From Thermogutta sp. (GTDB lineage Bacteria; Planctomycetota; Planctomycetia; Pirellulales; Thermoguttaceae), in the NCBI GenBank assembly GCA_012798155.1, contig JAAZNR010000358.1:1-9299 (forward strand): 9,299 nt of DNA, written 5' to 3'. Both the position numbers and the translations under genes were made by a program. The notes beneath the pieces were generated by a model that saw nothing but the letters and a program-made list of their open reading frames with translations, was not told where the DNA came from and did not search any database. Positions 1 to 6,247 of the stretch are shown in pieces (the stretch's first letter is position 1; each line of letters opens with the position of its first letter).

Positions 1-383
1 CCGACGCCCACCAGGTGCCGCCACAGCTCGATGCGGCGATAGGGCCCCACGCCGTCGCCCGCCTTGAACAGATCGGAGACCGTGGCGGTGACCGCCAGAT
101 TGCGAATCTGTTTCAGCCCGAGGTAGGCGACGGCCTGCTGCAAATTGGTGATCTTGGACCGCAAGCCGTAGGCCGAGGAGTTGACGCAGCGGATGACCCG
201 GGCGCTGAGCGCCGCGTCGGCCTCCATCACGGACTTGAGGTCGGCGGCGCTGGAGTTCGGATCGTCGGCCACGCGAAGAATGTTGAGGGCGACCTGCGGC
301 AAGGTCGATATTTCGTGCACCTTCCGCGCCGCCGTCGCGGCCGGCCCCTCGGGAATCCCTGAAGTCTGCACGAGAGTGCTCAT
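1..383 (-). CDS. HDOD-domain protein, N-terminal part (runs off left edge)
   Basis: This is the first 127 codons of a minus-strand gene whose 3' end lies outside the window. The translation begins MSTLVQTSGIPEG. From about residue 22 it has the hallmarks of an HDOD domain: LPQVALNILRVADDP (28-42), then EADAALSARVIRCVNSSAYG (54-73), then AVAYLGLKQIRNLAV (84-98). HDOD domains resemble HD phosphohydrolases but usually lack the metal ligands. They occur in bacterial signalling proteins, alone or fused to GGDEF, EAL, kinase or receiver domains, and the missing C-terminus would show which type this is. The start is supported by GGAG (complement of 389-392) five bases before the ATG, one of only two convincing SD sequences in the window. 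The gene lies downstream of pgk on the same strand, but a strong terminator and about 570 bp separate them, so it is probably transcribed independently. The fold assignment is confident; the cellular role is unknown. Confidence 0.88.
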   Translation of the reverse strand, partial: MSTLVQTSGIPEGPAATAARKVHEISTLPQVALNILRVADDPNSSAADLKSVMEADAALSARVIRCVNSSAYGLRSKITNLQQAVAYLGLKQIRNLAVTATVSDLFKAGDGVGPYRRIELWRHLVGV

Positions 384-540
384 GAAAGCTCCATTCCGGT
401 CTTACCGTCCGTCGAGGCGGGGCGTCCGGCCCCAAGGCGGACGCGACGGAGCGCGGCCCTCCAGCGCGCCGCCACACAGCGTAGCCGTCCAGCACGCCAC
501 GCACTTTCCATTGCCCGACCGGGTAGCTGGGTTCATACGC

Positions 541-583
541 AAAGCTGGGTGGCTGGGGTCGCAGCGAAGCGAAGCCCCCAGCC
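541..583. repeat. hairpin-forming intergenic repeat (REP-like candidate)
   Basis: GGCTGGGG at 551-558 pairs with the complementary CCCCAGCC at 576-583. Inside it, TCGC (559-562) pairs with GCGA (569-572), giving a stem-loop with a small bulge. The preceding GCTGGGT (544-550) and an earlier GCTGGGT (about 523-529) suggest a fragmentary repeat flank. Imperfect GC-rich palindromes of this form (GGGGTCGCAGCG...CCCCCAG) look like an interspersed element seen between genes in planctomycete chromosomes. This is recollection, not a search result. There is no T-tract, so it is not an intrinsic terminator. Confidence 0.5.
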
Positions 584-789
584 CTTTCCCGGCAAGGCCA
601 TTTCCTAGCAACCATAGCTCGCGTTCGCCGCGGAGGTCGAGGGCCGCAAGGGAGCCGCCCGGCGGTCCGCGCGAAAAGATCGCGCCGCAGCGTCCGCTTG
701 TAGCGCTCTTGCGGGTTCGCGCGGGGGTCGCGGAAGCGGGGTCGATCGAGTTGGGCAGGGAAAATGGCCGATCCGACCTCGGCGACAAG

Positions 790-828
790 AAAAAAACCGA
801 TCCCCCGGAACGAGTCCGGGGAACCGGT
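790..828 (-). terminator. Rho-independent terminator of pgk
   Basis: Read on the minus strand, ACCG pairs with CGGT (828-825 with 799-796). After two interior mismatches, CCCCGGA pairs with TCCGGGG (821-815 with 809-803), leaving a five-base loop (814-810). Seven consecutive U residues (796-790) and further U-rich sequence follow immediately. A strong GC stem with a U-tract, about 125 bases beyond the pgk stop codon and in the right orientation, is the classic intrinsic terminator arrangement. It should insulate the HDOD gene from pgk transcription. Confidence 0.88.
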
Positions 829-873
829 CTTCGGCAGACGAATCCAAGGCCCGACCGGGCGGGTTGTGATTGG

Positions 874-900
874 CACCGGCGCGGGGACACCGGCGCGGGG
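874..900. repeat. 13-bp direct repeat, two perfect copies
   Basis: CACCGGCGCGGGG occurs at 874-886 and again at 888-900, separated by one base, just downstream of the pgk stop codon and before its terminator. It lies in the pgk 3' untranslated region. No function is evident; replication slippage is the simplest origin. Confidence 0.7.
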
Positions 901-953
901 CGAAGCGTGGTCGGAACCCGGTCGGCGGTCCCGCGCCGCGGCCGGGGTAATCC

Positions 954-2339
954 TCACTGGACGGCCATTTCGAGGGCCGCCAAGAACGGGACAGGCTCAC
1001 TGCCCAGGGCGTTCAGCACGGTCCCGCCGGCCGTGAAGTTATAGATCCCCCACGAGGGATCGCCGTATTTCTCGAGGGCCTTGCCGCCCTCGCCGCCGCC
1101 GACAAAGACCTGCACCCCGGCGTCCTTGAGGCGTTTCAACTGCTTGACGAAGCGGCGCGTGCCCTCCTCGAACTGCGGCTCCTCGAACTTGCCGAAGACC
1201 CCGTTGTGGAAGGCCGCCGCCGGCTCCTTCAGCCCTTTCGCCCACTCGATGAACTCGCCGATCTTCCGCTCGAACAGCTCCGAGGTGGCGGGGCCGACGT
1301 CCAACTGCTGCTCGCCCGGCCCGATCGTCGTGGACACGCGGCCGTCCTGGAGCACGAAATCGACCGGCATGACGAATTGGATTCCCTTGGCCCGGCCTTC
1401 GGAGAGGATCCGCTTCGCTTGTTCGATGCGGTCTTGCGGGATGAAGTAGGGCTTGTCGGAGTGGGCGGGGTCCTCGGCCACGCCGATGCAGAAGTCCTTG
1501 CCCTCCAACTGGGCAGCGGCCTTGATCAACCCCACCGCCAGCGAGCCGGCCGTGAAGACCCAGCGAACCTTGCCGCGGCCGATCATCGCTTCCAGGTCGT
1601 CCAGCTTGTCGATCTTCAGACCGCTGGAGACGACGAGCTGGGCGTTGAGGCAGGTCGTCAAGGGACCGGAAAATTCGCCGTAGGAATACTCGCCCAGGGC
1701 GACCTTGTCCATCGCGGCGGGAACCACGACCGAGGAGGTGTCCAGGCTGCCCGCCGAAAAGGCCTCGTGCACGTACACCTTCCCGATCCGGGAGGCGAAT
1801 TCGTTGGCGATCTTGGCCAACCGATCGGCGAGCTTGGGGATGTCGGCCGCCTTGGCCTTCCAAAGAATCCGCTCCATGTCGTACTTGCGGGTATTTTCCA
1901 AGAGGATCAAATCGCCGGGCTTGGCCTCGGCCAGGGCGGCCTTGACCTCCGGGCGAATCGTCTCCGTCTGGGGGTCGAACCAGTCGGAGATGAACCGGAC
2001 CGGGCAGCCCATGATCTCGCTGATGCGCTTTCCGACCTTTTCCAGGCTGAGCTGCGGGTCGCGCCCGATGTGGCCGAAGAGGACCTGGATCCAGCCCCGA
2101 TCGCGGCCGATTTGCAGGGTGTCCTTCATGGATCGCAGCCGGATGTCGCCCTCGCCGACCTTGGCCCCCGGCTTGGCGTCCAGGTCGCCGCGGACCAGTA
2201 CGACCGTCCCGCTCGGCACATCCGTCAGGTCCTTGACCCGGGGAATCCGCTTCAGGTACGTCTCCAGCCCGAGGTTCTGCTTTTCCGGGCCGATCAAGCG
2301 GTTCAACCAGGCCTGCATCTTTTGGGCGGTCACTTCCAT
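954..2339 (-). CDS. pgk: divergent phosphoglycerate kinase
   Basis: The predicted product has 461 residues, against roughly 390-420 for typical bacterial PGK, which catalyses 1,3-bisphosphoglycerate + ADP <-> 3-phosphoglycerate + ATP in the cytoplasm. Recognisable landmarks in order are VLVRGDLDAKPG (48-59, usual RVDFNVP), IRLR (66-69), FGHIGRD (88-94, usual HLGRP), LLENTR (146-151, usual LLENLR), SGLKIDKL (239-246, usual GAKVSDK), MPVDFVL and VGPATSELF (324-330 and 348-356), FHNGVFGKFE (377-386, usual WNGPMGVFE), VFVGGGEGGKA (411-421, usual GGGDT/S) and FTAGGTVLNAL (435-445). The usual AHRAHAS segment is replaced by SAGSLDTSS (195-203), so a conserved basic 3PG contact is missing. A second Met at 2339 is chosen as start because GGGAG (complement of 2348-2352) sits eight bases before it. 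The ATG five codons upstream (2354) has no SD but would give 466 residues. The gene is monocistronic, divergent from rpsA and followed by a strong terminator. Family assignment is firm; catalytic equivalence to classic PGK is not certain. Confidence 0.88.
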   Translation of the reverse strand: MEVTAQKMQAWLNRLIGPEKQNLGLETYLKRIPRVKDLTDVPSGTVVLVRGDLDAKPGAKVGEGDIRLRSMKDTLQIGRDRGWIQVLFGHIGRDPQLSLEKVGKRISEIMGCPVRFISDWFDPQTETIRPEVKAALAEAKPGDLILLENTRKYDMERILWKAKAADIPKLADRLAKIANEFASRIGKVYVHEAFSAGSLDTSSVVVPAAMDKVALGEYSYGEFSGPLTTCLNAQLVVSSGLKIDKLDDLEAMIGRGKVRWVFTAGSLAVGLIKAAAQLEGKDFCIGVAEDPAHSDKPYFIPQDRIEQAKRILSEGRAKGIQFVMPVDFVLQDGRVSTTIGPGEQQLDVGPATSELFERKIGEFIEWAKGLKEPAAAFHNGVFGKFEEPQFEEGTRRFVKQLKRLKDAGVQVFVGGGEGGKALEKYGDPSWGIYNFTAGGTVLNALGSEPVPFLAALEMAVQ

Positions 2340-2460
2340 CGCGATTTCTCCCATGCTGAACAGTAGTGGTAACGTAGCCGCGGTGATAAGGCCGCGAACC
2401 CCGCCGAATGCGGAGCTTCATCGCACTCCGGAGGGTGGTCCCGCGGCATGGCCTTCCGAA

Positions 2461-2532
2461 GCATCTACCTGCCTTGCGAAGCATCCATCCGCGTATCCAT
2501 CGCATCTACCAGTGTACGCATCTACCAGTGTA
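2461..2532. repeat. tandem 16-bp duplication with degenerate copies upstream of pgk
   Basis: CGCATCTACCAGTGTA occurs twice back to back and perfectly (2501-2516 and 2517-2532). Related fragments precede it: GCATCTACC at 2461-2469, GCATCCATC at 2481-2489 and GTATCCATC at 2493-2501. Read towards pgk the unit is TACACTGGTAGATGCG, so each copy carries TACACT, four of six matches to a -10 box. No good -35 partner is visible. The position, about 160-190 bases upstream of the pgk start, would suit either regulator-binding iterons or a simple slippage expansion. Confidence 0.75.
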
Positions 2533-2636
2533 ACCGGGCGGCCGCAAGGGTTGTATCGGGGTAGTCGCCGAGGGTGGTGTTCGGGCGACCCGAGGGTTTG
2601 CCCTGCCGTAGCGCGTCATAATCATTGCGCCCGCGA

Positions 2637-2665
2637 TTGTAGCCGGCAGGGAAGCGCGGTATACT
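2637..2665 (+). promoter_or_regulatory. candidate sigma-70-type promoter for rpsA
   Basis: TTGTAG (2637-2642, three of six to TTGACA) and TATACT (2660-2665, five of six to TATAAT) are separated by 17 bases, the optimal spacing. The -10 box lies inside an inverted repeat, CGGTA-TAC-TACCG (2657-2669), which could be an operator or chance. Transcription from here would give rpsA a 5' leader of about 440 bases. It is the best promoter match I noticed in this gap, but the -35 is weak and planctomycete promoter consensus is poorly defined. Confidence 0.45.
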
Positions 2666-2671
2666 ACCGTT

Positions 2672-3111
2672 CTCTCTCGGCGGTCGCGGTATCCCCTGCG
2701 TGGGTAGGGGACGACTCGCCGGAGGCGGCGCACCTGGAGGGGTCCCACCGCATTGGGCATCGGTGTCTTGTCGGACCGCCTCGCCGCCTTGCACGGCCGC
2801 CCGGTCCGCGGCGCCTTTCCCGGCGGGCTTTCTCTCGCGGTGCTCCAGCGGCAAGACTGCGACCTTTCTTACGAAGGGATTTTTCCCGCGGTTCTGTCCC
2901 GGCTCTCAGCGCCCTCGCGCATCTCGGATGCCCGAGGGGAGTGGGCGATTTCGGCGGGCGGACGCGAGGCGGACGGCGACTGCCCGGCCGGCCCTCGGTT
3001 TGTTTCGCCGAACGTGTTTCTTTCGCCGAAGGCGTCGGGGAGCAGGTCGCGCGGCAAGCTCGGTTGTTGCCGGCCCTTTCCGTGTTTCCGTTGGTTGGTG
3101 TTTTTTGCCTC
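2672..3111 (+). promoter_or_regulatory. presumed long 5' leader of rpsA
   Basis: This stretch separates the candidate promoter from the rpsA start codon. It can form local structure: CGGACCG (2772-2778) pairs perfectly with CGGTCCG (2802-2808), and the decamer TTTCGCCGAA is repeated at 3003-3012 and 3021-3030. The last 50 bases are pyrimidine- and U-rich (for example TGTTTTTTGCCTC before the ATG) and contain no SD sequence. S1 of Escherichia coli is known to repress its own mRNA through a structured leader lacking a strong SD, so autogenous control here is a reasonable inference. I recognise no riboswitch class. A 125-codon frame starting with TTG at 2753, after GGAGGGG, runs into rpsA (stop at 3128-3130). 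I do not call it a gene. Confidence 0.4.
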
Positions 3112-4890
3112 ATGGTCAATCGAAATCTGATTCGCAGTTTGGATCCCTCTCCGGAAGAGTGGGAAATGGAATTAGAGGAGGCCGCCGGCGGCCTCCCGCC
3201 CGAGGAATGGGTGCTGTCTCACGAAGACGTCTCCGTCAACCAGATCGTGGAGGGACGCATCCTCCGCGTGGAGCGGGACTTCGTCGTCGTGGACGTCGGC
3301 TACAAAAGTGAAGGCATCGTCCCGCTTTCCGAATGGGAGGAAGGCGAAGAGCCGCCCAAGCCCGGCGATACCGTGAGCGTCCTGGTCGAGGACCTGGAAG
3401 ACCAGTTCGGGCTGGGTGACGACTACCGCGGCATGATCACCCTCAGCAAGCGCAAGGCGGAGAAGATCCGGGCGTGGATGCGGGTGATGGAGACCGTGAA
3501 GGAAGGCGACGTCGTCAAGGGCACGGTGACCCGCAAGATCAAGGGCGGATTGCTGGTCGATATCGGGGTCAACGTCTTTCTGCCCGCCAGTCAGGTCGAT
3601 ATTCGCCGCCCCTCCGACATCGGCGAGTACATCGGCCAGACCATCGAATGCCTGGTGCTCAAGATCGACGAGGCACGGCGCAATATCGTGGTCAGCCGCC
3701 GGGCGCTGATCGAGCGGGAACGGGCGGAGAAAAAGGCCCAACTGCTCGCCGAACTGGAGATCGGCCAGCTCCGCAAGGGCGTGGTCAAGAATATCGCCGA
3801 TTTCGGCGTCTTCGTGGATTTGGGCGGGATCGACGGCCTCTTGCACATCACCGATATGAGCTGGGGCCGCATCAATCACCCCTCCGAGATGGTCTCGATC
3901 GACCAGGAACTCGAGGTCGTGGTTCTGGACATCAACCGGGAAAAAGAGAAGATCGCCCTCGGTCTCAAGCAAAAGACGCCCAGCCCTTGGGAGGATATCG
4001 AGCTTCGCTACCCCGTCGGCAGCCGCGTCAAGGGAACCGTGGTCAACGTGATGAACTACGGGGCCTTCGTCAAGCTGGAGGACGGCATCGAGGGGCTGGT
4101 GCACATCAGCGAGATGTCCTGGACGCGGCGGATCAATCACCCCAGCGAGGTCGTCCAACTGGGCGACGAGATCGAGGTGGTCGTGCTGGGGATCGACAAG
4201 AACAAAGAGGAGATCTCGCTCGGCATCAAGCAAACCGCCGAAAACCCCTGGGACCGCGTCGAGGAGCGGTACCCCATCGGCAGCGTGGTCAAGGGGACGG
4301 TCCGCAACCTCACCAATTACGGCGCGTTCATCGAGTTGGAGGAGGGGATCGACGGCCTGCTGCACGTCACCGATATGTCGTGGACGCGCAAGATCACGCA
4401 TCCCAACGAAGTCTTGGAAAAGGGGCAAGAGGTGGAATGCCGCGTCCTCTCCGTGGACAAGCAGCGCCGCCGCATCGCCCTGGGCCTCAAACAGATGGCC
4501 GAGGACCCCTGGGAAAACTACATCCCCAGCAAGTACCAGCCGGGCCAGATCGTCAAGGGGACGGTCACCAAGATCACCAACTTCGGCGTGTTCGTGGGCT
4601 TGGAGGAGGGCCTGGAGGGCCTGCTGCACATCTCGGAATTGGCCGATCACAAGGTGGACAACCCCGAGCAGGTGGTCAAGCTGGGCGACGAAATCGACGT
4701 CAAGATTCTGCGGGTCGATCACGACGCCCGCAAAATCGGACTCTCCCGCAAGCGCGTGGAATGGGCGGAGGAGGAGCAGCAGGCCGCCGAGGGCAAGAAG
4801 GCCGAATCGCCCGCCCAGCCGCAGCAAGAGCTGAAGGGCGGATTGGGCAGCGGCGGTCCCCTGATCCAGGGCTTCCGCCAGGAGGGCTGA
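3112..4890 (+). CDS. rpsA: 30S ribosomal protein S1
   Basis: The 592-residue product (E. coli S1 is 557) has six S1 RNA-binding domains at about 43-113, 132-197, 217-287, 302-373, 388-461 and 476-547. Domains 3-6 are the most alike, each with a V(K/V)(K/N)-type strand, (N/D)(Y/F)G(A/V)F(V/I), a G(I/L)(D/E)GLLH(I/V) motif and, in 3-5, DMSW or EMSW followed by HP(S/N)E. Domains 1 and 2 are diverged, as expected for the ribosome-docking half. The N-terminus (1-40) is acidic, and the tail after 550 is Glu/Ala/Gln/Gly-rich and probably disordered. S1 binds mRNA on the small subunit and helps unfold and position leaders, which matters most where SD sequences are weak, as here. The ATG at 3112 is chosen because it gives MVNRNLIRSL, which I recall as a planctomycete S1 N-terminus. 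It has no SD. The frame is open far upstream, but that sequence is not protein-like. Confidence 0.96.
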   Translation: MVNRNLIRSLDPSPEEWEMELEEAAGGLPPEEWVLSHEDVSVNQIVEGRILRVERDFVVVDVGYKSEGIVPLSEWEEGEEPPKPGDTVSVLVEDLEDQFGLGDDYRGMITLSKRKAEKIRAWMRVMETVKEGDVVKGTVTRKIKGGLLVDIGVNVFLPASQVDIRRPSDIGEYIGQTIECLVLKIDEARRNIVVSRRALIERERAEKKAQLLAELEIGQLRKGVVKNIADFGVFVDLGGIDGLLHITDMSWGRINHPSEMVSIDQELEVVVLDINREKEKIALGLKQKTPSPWEDIELRYPVGSRVKGTVVNVMNYGAFVKLEDGIEGLVHISEMSWTRRINHPSEVVQLGDEIEVVVLGIDKNKEEISLGIKQTAENPWDRVEERYPIGSVVKGTVRNLTNYGAFIELEEGIDGLLHVTDMSWTRKITHPNEVLEKGQEVECRVLSVDKQRRRIALGLKQMAEDPWENYIPSKYQPGQIVKGTVTKITNFGVFVGLEEGLEGLLHISELADHKVDNPEQVVKLGDEIDVKILRVDHDARKIGLSRKRVEWAEEEQQAAEGKKAESPAQPQQELKGGLGSGGPLIQGFRQEG

Positions 4891-4941
4891 ACGCTCTTTG
4901 CGGCTTTTGCGGCGCAGAGCCTTCCGCCGCGCGGGGAACCT

Positions 4942-4994
4942 AAAAGACACGGCATGGCGGCTCATCGGCGAATCCGGCCGATGGGCCGTCTTTT
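4942..4994 (+). terminator. long hairpin, probable rpsA terminator
   Basis: Starting 51 bases after the rpsA stop codon, AAAAGAC (4942-4948) pairs with GTCTTTT (4988-4994). Across a two-base bulge GGC (4951-4953) pairs with GCC (4985-4987), and an inner stem CATCGGC (4963-4969) pairs with GCCGATG (4977-4983). The 3' arm ends in four U residues. The flanking A and U runs would let it act in either direction. The U-tract is short and partly inside the stem, so termination may be incomplete, allowing some read-through into the sigma gene. Confidence 0.5.
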
Positions 4995-5142
4995 CGCGCA
5001 TCCGCCGGCCGCCCGATCTCCGGCAGACCCCGCCCTCCTCGCGCCAATCGCCAGGGACGGCAGAATCCCTCCGCGGGGCACATCCGCGCCATCTTGTTAG
5101 CCGGCCGCTTCCCTCCAGCGCGGCGGCCCCGAGCGTCGATAG

Positions 5143-5154
5143 CCCTTGCAAGGG
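5143..5154. promoter_or_regulatory. 12-bp perfect palindrome upstream of the sigma gene
   Basis: CCCTTGCAAGGG is a perfect 12-base palindrome 33 bases before the sigma-factor start codon. Such a site could bind a dimeric regulator. It contains TTGCAA, a weak -35 look-alike, but no -10 box follows at proper spacing. Chance occurrence in GC-rich DNA is a real possibility. Confidence 0.25.
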
Positions 5155-5187
5155 GAATCTCTGAGCAGGCAGCGACGCTGATATCCC

Positions 5188-6033
5188 ATGAGAAAAATCA
5201 AACGCAAACCCTTCGACGACGACCCTGCCGGCCATTCGCCGCTGGAAACCTACCTCCGCGAGATCAACGAGACGCCGTTGCTCTCGCCCGAGGAGGAACA
5301 AGAGCTGGCCGTCGCCATCGGCAACGGCGACCCCGCCGCCCGAGACCGCATGGTCCGCGCCAACCTGCGGCTGGTGGTCAATATCGCCCGCGGGTACACC
5401 GGCAAGGGCCTCAGCCTGCAAGACTTGATCGAAGAGGGCAACCTGGGTCTGATGCGGGCGGTGGAGGGCTTCGATCCCGCCATGGGGACGCGATTCTCCA
5501 CCTACGCCAGCTATTGGATCAAGCAGTCGATCAAACGGGCGCTGATCAATTGCGCCAAGACCGTCCGCATCCCGGCGTACATGGTGGAGCTGCTTTCCAA
5601 GTGGCGCCGGGCCACGGCCCGCTTGACGGAGGAACTCGGTCGCACTCCCACCGCGGAGGAAATCGCCCGCATCCTCGGCGTGCCCCGCAAAAAACTCCCC
5701 ATCATCAAAAAGGCCATCCGCATCTACAACCTCACGCCGCAGACGGACCAGGGCGACAACGGCTGGTCGTTGGGCGAGATGATCGAGGACGAACGCTTCC
5801 GGTCGCCCGACGAGACCCTCCTGGAACACGACAGCATGTTCCACATCCGCCGGAAGCTCCAGACCATGGATCCCCGCGAGGCCGCCGTCCTGAAGATGCG
5901 GTTCGGCCTGGAGGATCGCCGGCCGCGAACGCTCAAGGAGATCGGCGAGGTCTTGGGGCTGACGCGCGAACGGGTCCGCCAAATCGAGTGCGAGGCATTG
6001 GAGAAGCTGGCCCAGGCCATCGAGGGGCAGTGA
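5188..6033 (+). CDS. RNA polymerase sigma factor, sigma-70 family (RpoD/RpoS-like)
   Basis: The 281-residue protein directs RNA polymerase to promoters. It lacks region 1.1 and begins with region 1.2 (SPLETYLREINETPLLSPEEE, 17-37). Region 2 follows at about 52-121: RANLRLVVNIARGY, then DLIEEGNLGLMRAVEGFDP, then FSTYASYWIKQSIKRAL with its aromatic DNA-melting residues. Region 3 starts with VRIPAYMVELL (126-136) and contains LGRTPTAEEIARILGV (150-165). Region 4 (228-274) ends in a helix-turn-helix, TLKEIGEVLGLTRERVRQIE (248-267). The -10-reading Gln is kept (Q113), but the position of E. coli RpoD Thr440 is Lys (K116). RpoS also departs from Thr there. Size and motifs fit a group 2 or compact primary-like sigma; planctomycetes often carry several. 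No SD precedes the ATG. The gene follows rpsA by 297 bases with a likely terminator between, so it may have its own promoter, which I could not identify. Confidence 0.93.
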   Translation: MRKIKRKPFDDDPAGHSPLETYLREINETPLLSPEEEQELAVAIGNGDPAARDRMVRANLRLVVNIARGYTGKGLSLQDLIEEGNLGLMRAVEGFDPAMGTRFSTYASYWIKQSIKRALINCAKTVRIPAYMVELLSKWRRATARLTEELGRTPTAEEIARILGVPRKKLPIIKKAIRIYNLTPQTDQGDNGWSLGEMIEDERFRSPDETLLEHDSMFHIRRKLQTMDPREAAVLKMRFGLEDRRPRTLKEIGEVLGLTRERVRQIECEALEKLAQAIEGQ

Positions 6034-6159
6034 TTCGCGGGCGCGCAACCGGGTCTGGGGTGCAAGCATGAGCGTCGGCCGATTTCCCCCCGGCTTGCGA
6101 CGCCGGCTCGGCTTTCAGTAATCCCGTATGAGAGCCACTGCCGGCTTGTCCACGGGTGC

Positions 6160-6182
6160 CACTGCCGGATTGTCCGGCAGTG
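6160..6182. repeat. palindromic repeat copy 2: 9-bp perfect stem
   Basis: CACTGCCGG (6160-6168) and CCGGCAGTG (6174-6182) form a perfect nine-base stem around the loop ATTGT. It is the only copy here whose stem is fully Watson-Crick and whose loop starts with A. Confidence 0.8.
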
Positions 6183-6247
6183 CCGGGCGGATGTAACATT
6201 TGCCGGTATCAGCAACCGGCCGGGACATCGAAAAAGCGTACGAGAGC

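Larger units (their letters stand above)
384..953. other. gene-free gap between pgk and the HDOD gene
   Basis: I find no convincing gene in these 570 bases. The open frames here encode arginine/proline/glycine-rich products with no recognisable domain, and one of them reads straight through the pgk terminator. The gap holds the pgk terminator (790-828), a tandem repeat (874-900), a hairpin-forming repeat (about 541-583) and a GC-rich stretch near 425-465. On the minus strand that stretch would read EGRAPSRP, a peptide I associate with spurious ORFs laid over interspersed repeats in planctomycete and verrucomicrobial genomes. That association is from memory. The minus-strand promoter of the HDOD gene should lie here, but no -35/-10 pair stands out. 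Confidence 0.6.
2355..3111. other. long intergenic region between divergent pgk and rpsA
   Basis: These 757 bases contain no gene I can support. On the pgk side (2355-2540) there is a small CGGAG/CTCCG hairpin near 2410-2433 and a cluster of GCATC(T/C)A-type repeats ending in a perfect tandem duplication (2501-2532). The centre (2637-2665) carries a candidate promoter pointing at rpsA. The rest is the presumed rpsA leader. Open frames on both strands give low-complexity Arg/Pro/Gly/Ala-rich products. The rpsA frame itself stays open far upstream, which I attribute to high GC rather than an N-terminal extension. Confidence 0.6.

Noticed and set aside
402..890. 162-codon minus-strand frame in the pgk-HDOD gap
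   Set aside because: It reads through the pgk terminator hairpin and two repeat elements. Its composition is Arg/Pro/Ser-rich and it has no homology I recognise.
1039..2505. Long frame overlapping pgk on the same strand in another frame
   Set aside because: Its product is Arg/Gly/Pro-rich with no domain, whereas the pgk frame has clear family motifs throughout.
1705..3111. The rpsA reading frame stays open for about 1.4 kb upstream of the chosen start
   Set aside because: The upstream part runs antisense through pgk and then through the leader, and its translation is Arg/Ser/Pro/Gly-rich with no domain. MVNRNLIR at 3112 is the natural S1 start.
2664..3119. 151-codon minus-strand frame opposite the rpsA leader
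   Set aside because: It is extremely Arg/Pro-rich and low-complexity, and would start inside rpsA. I see no sign of selection.
3172..6069. 965-codon open frame on the minus strand opposite rpsA and the sigma gene
   Set aside because: It is a mirror of two certain genes in GC-rich DNA. Its product is repetitive (Asp/His/Leu/Ala-rich) because it reads the complement of the repeated S1 domains.
6078..6115. Possible terminator just after the sigma gene
   Set aside because: CCGGC/GCCGG and GCCGA/TCGGC can pair, but with a large bulge and only three T residues following, so it is too weak to call.
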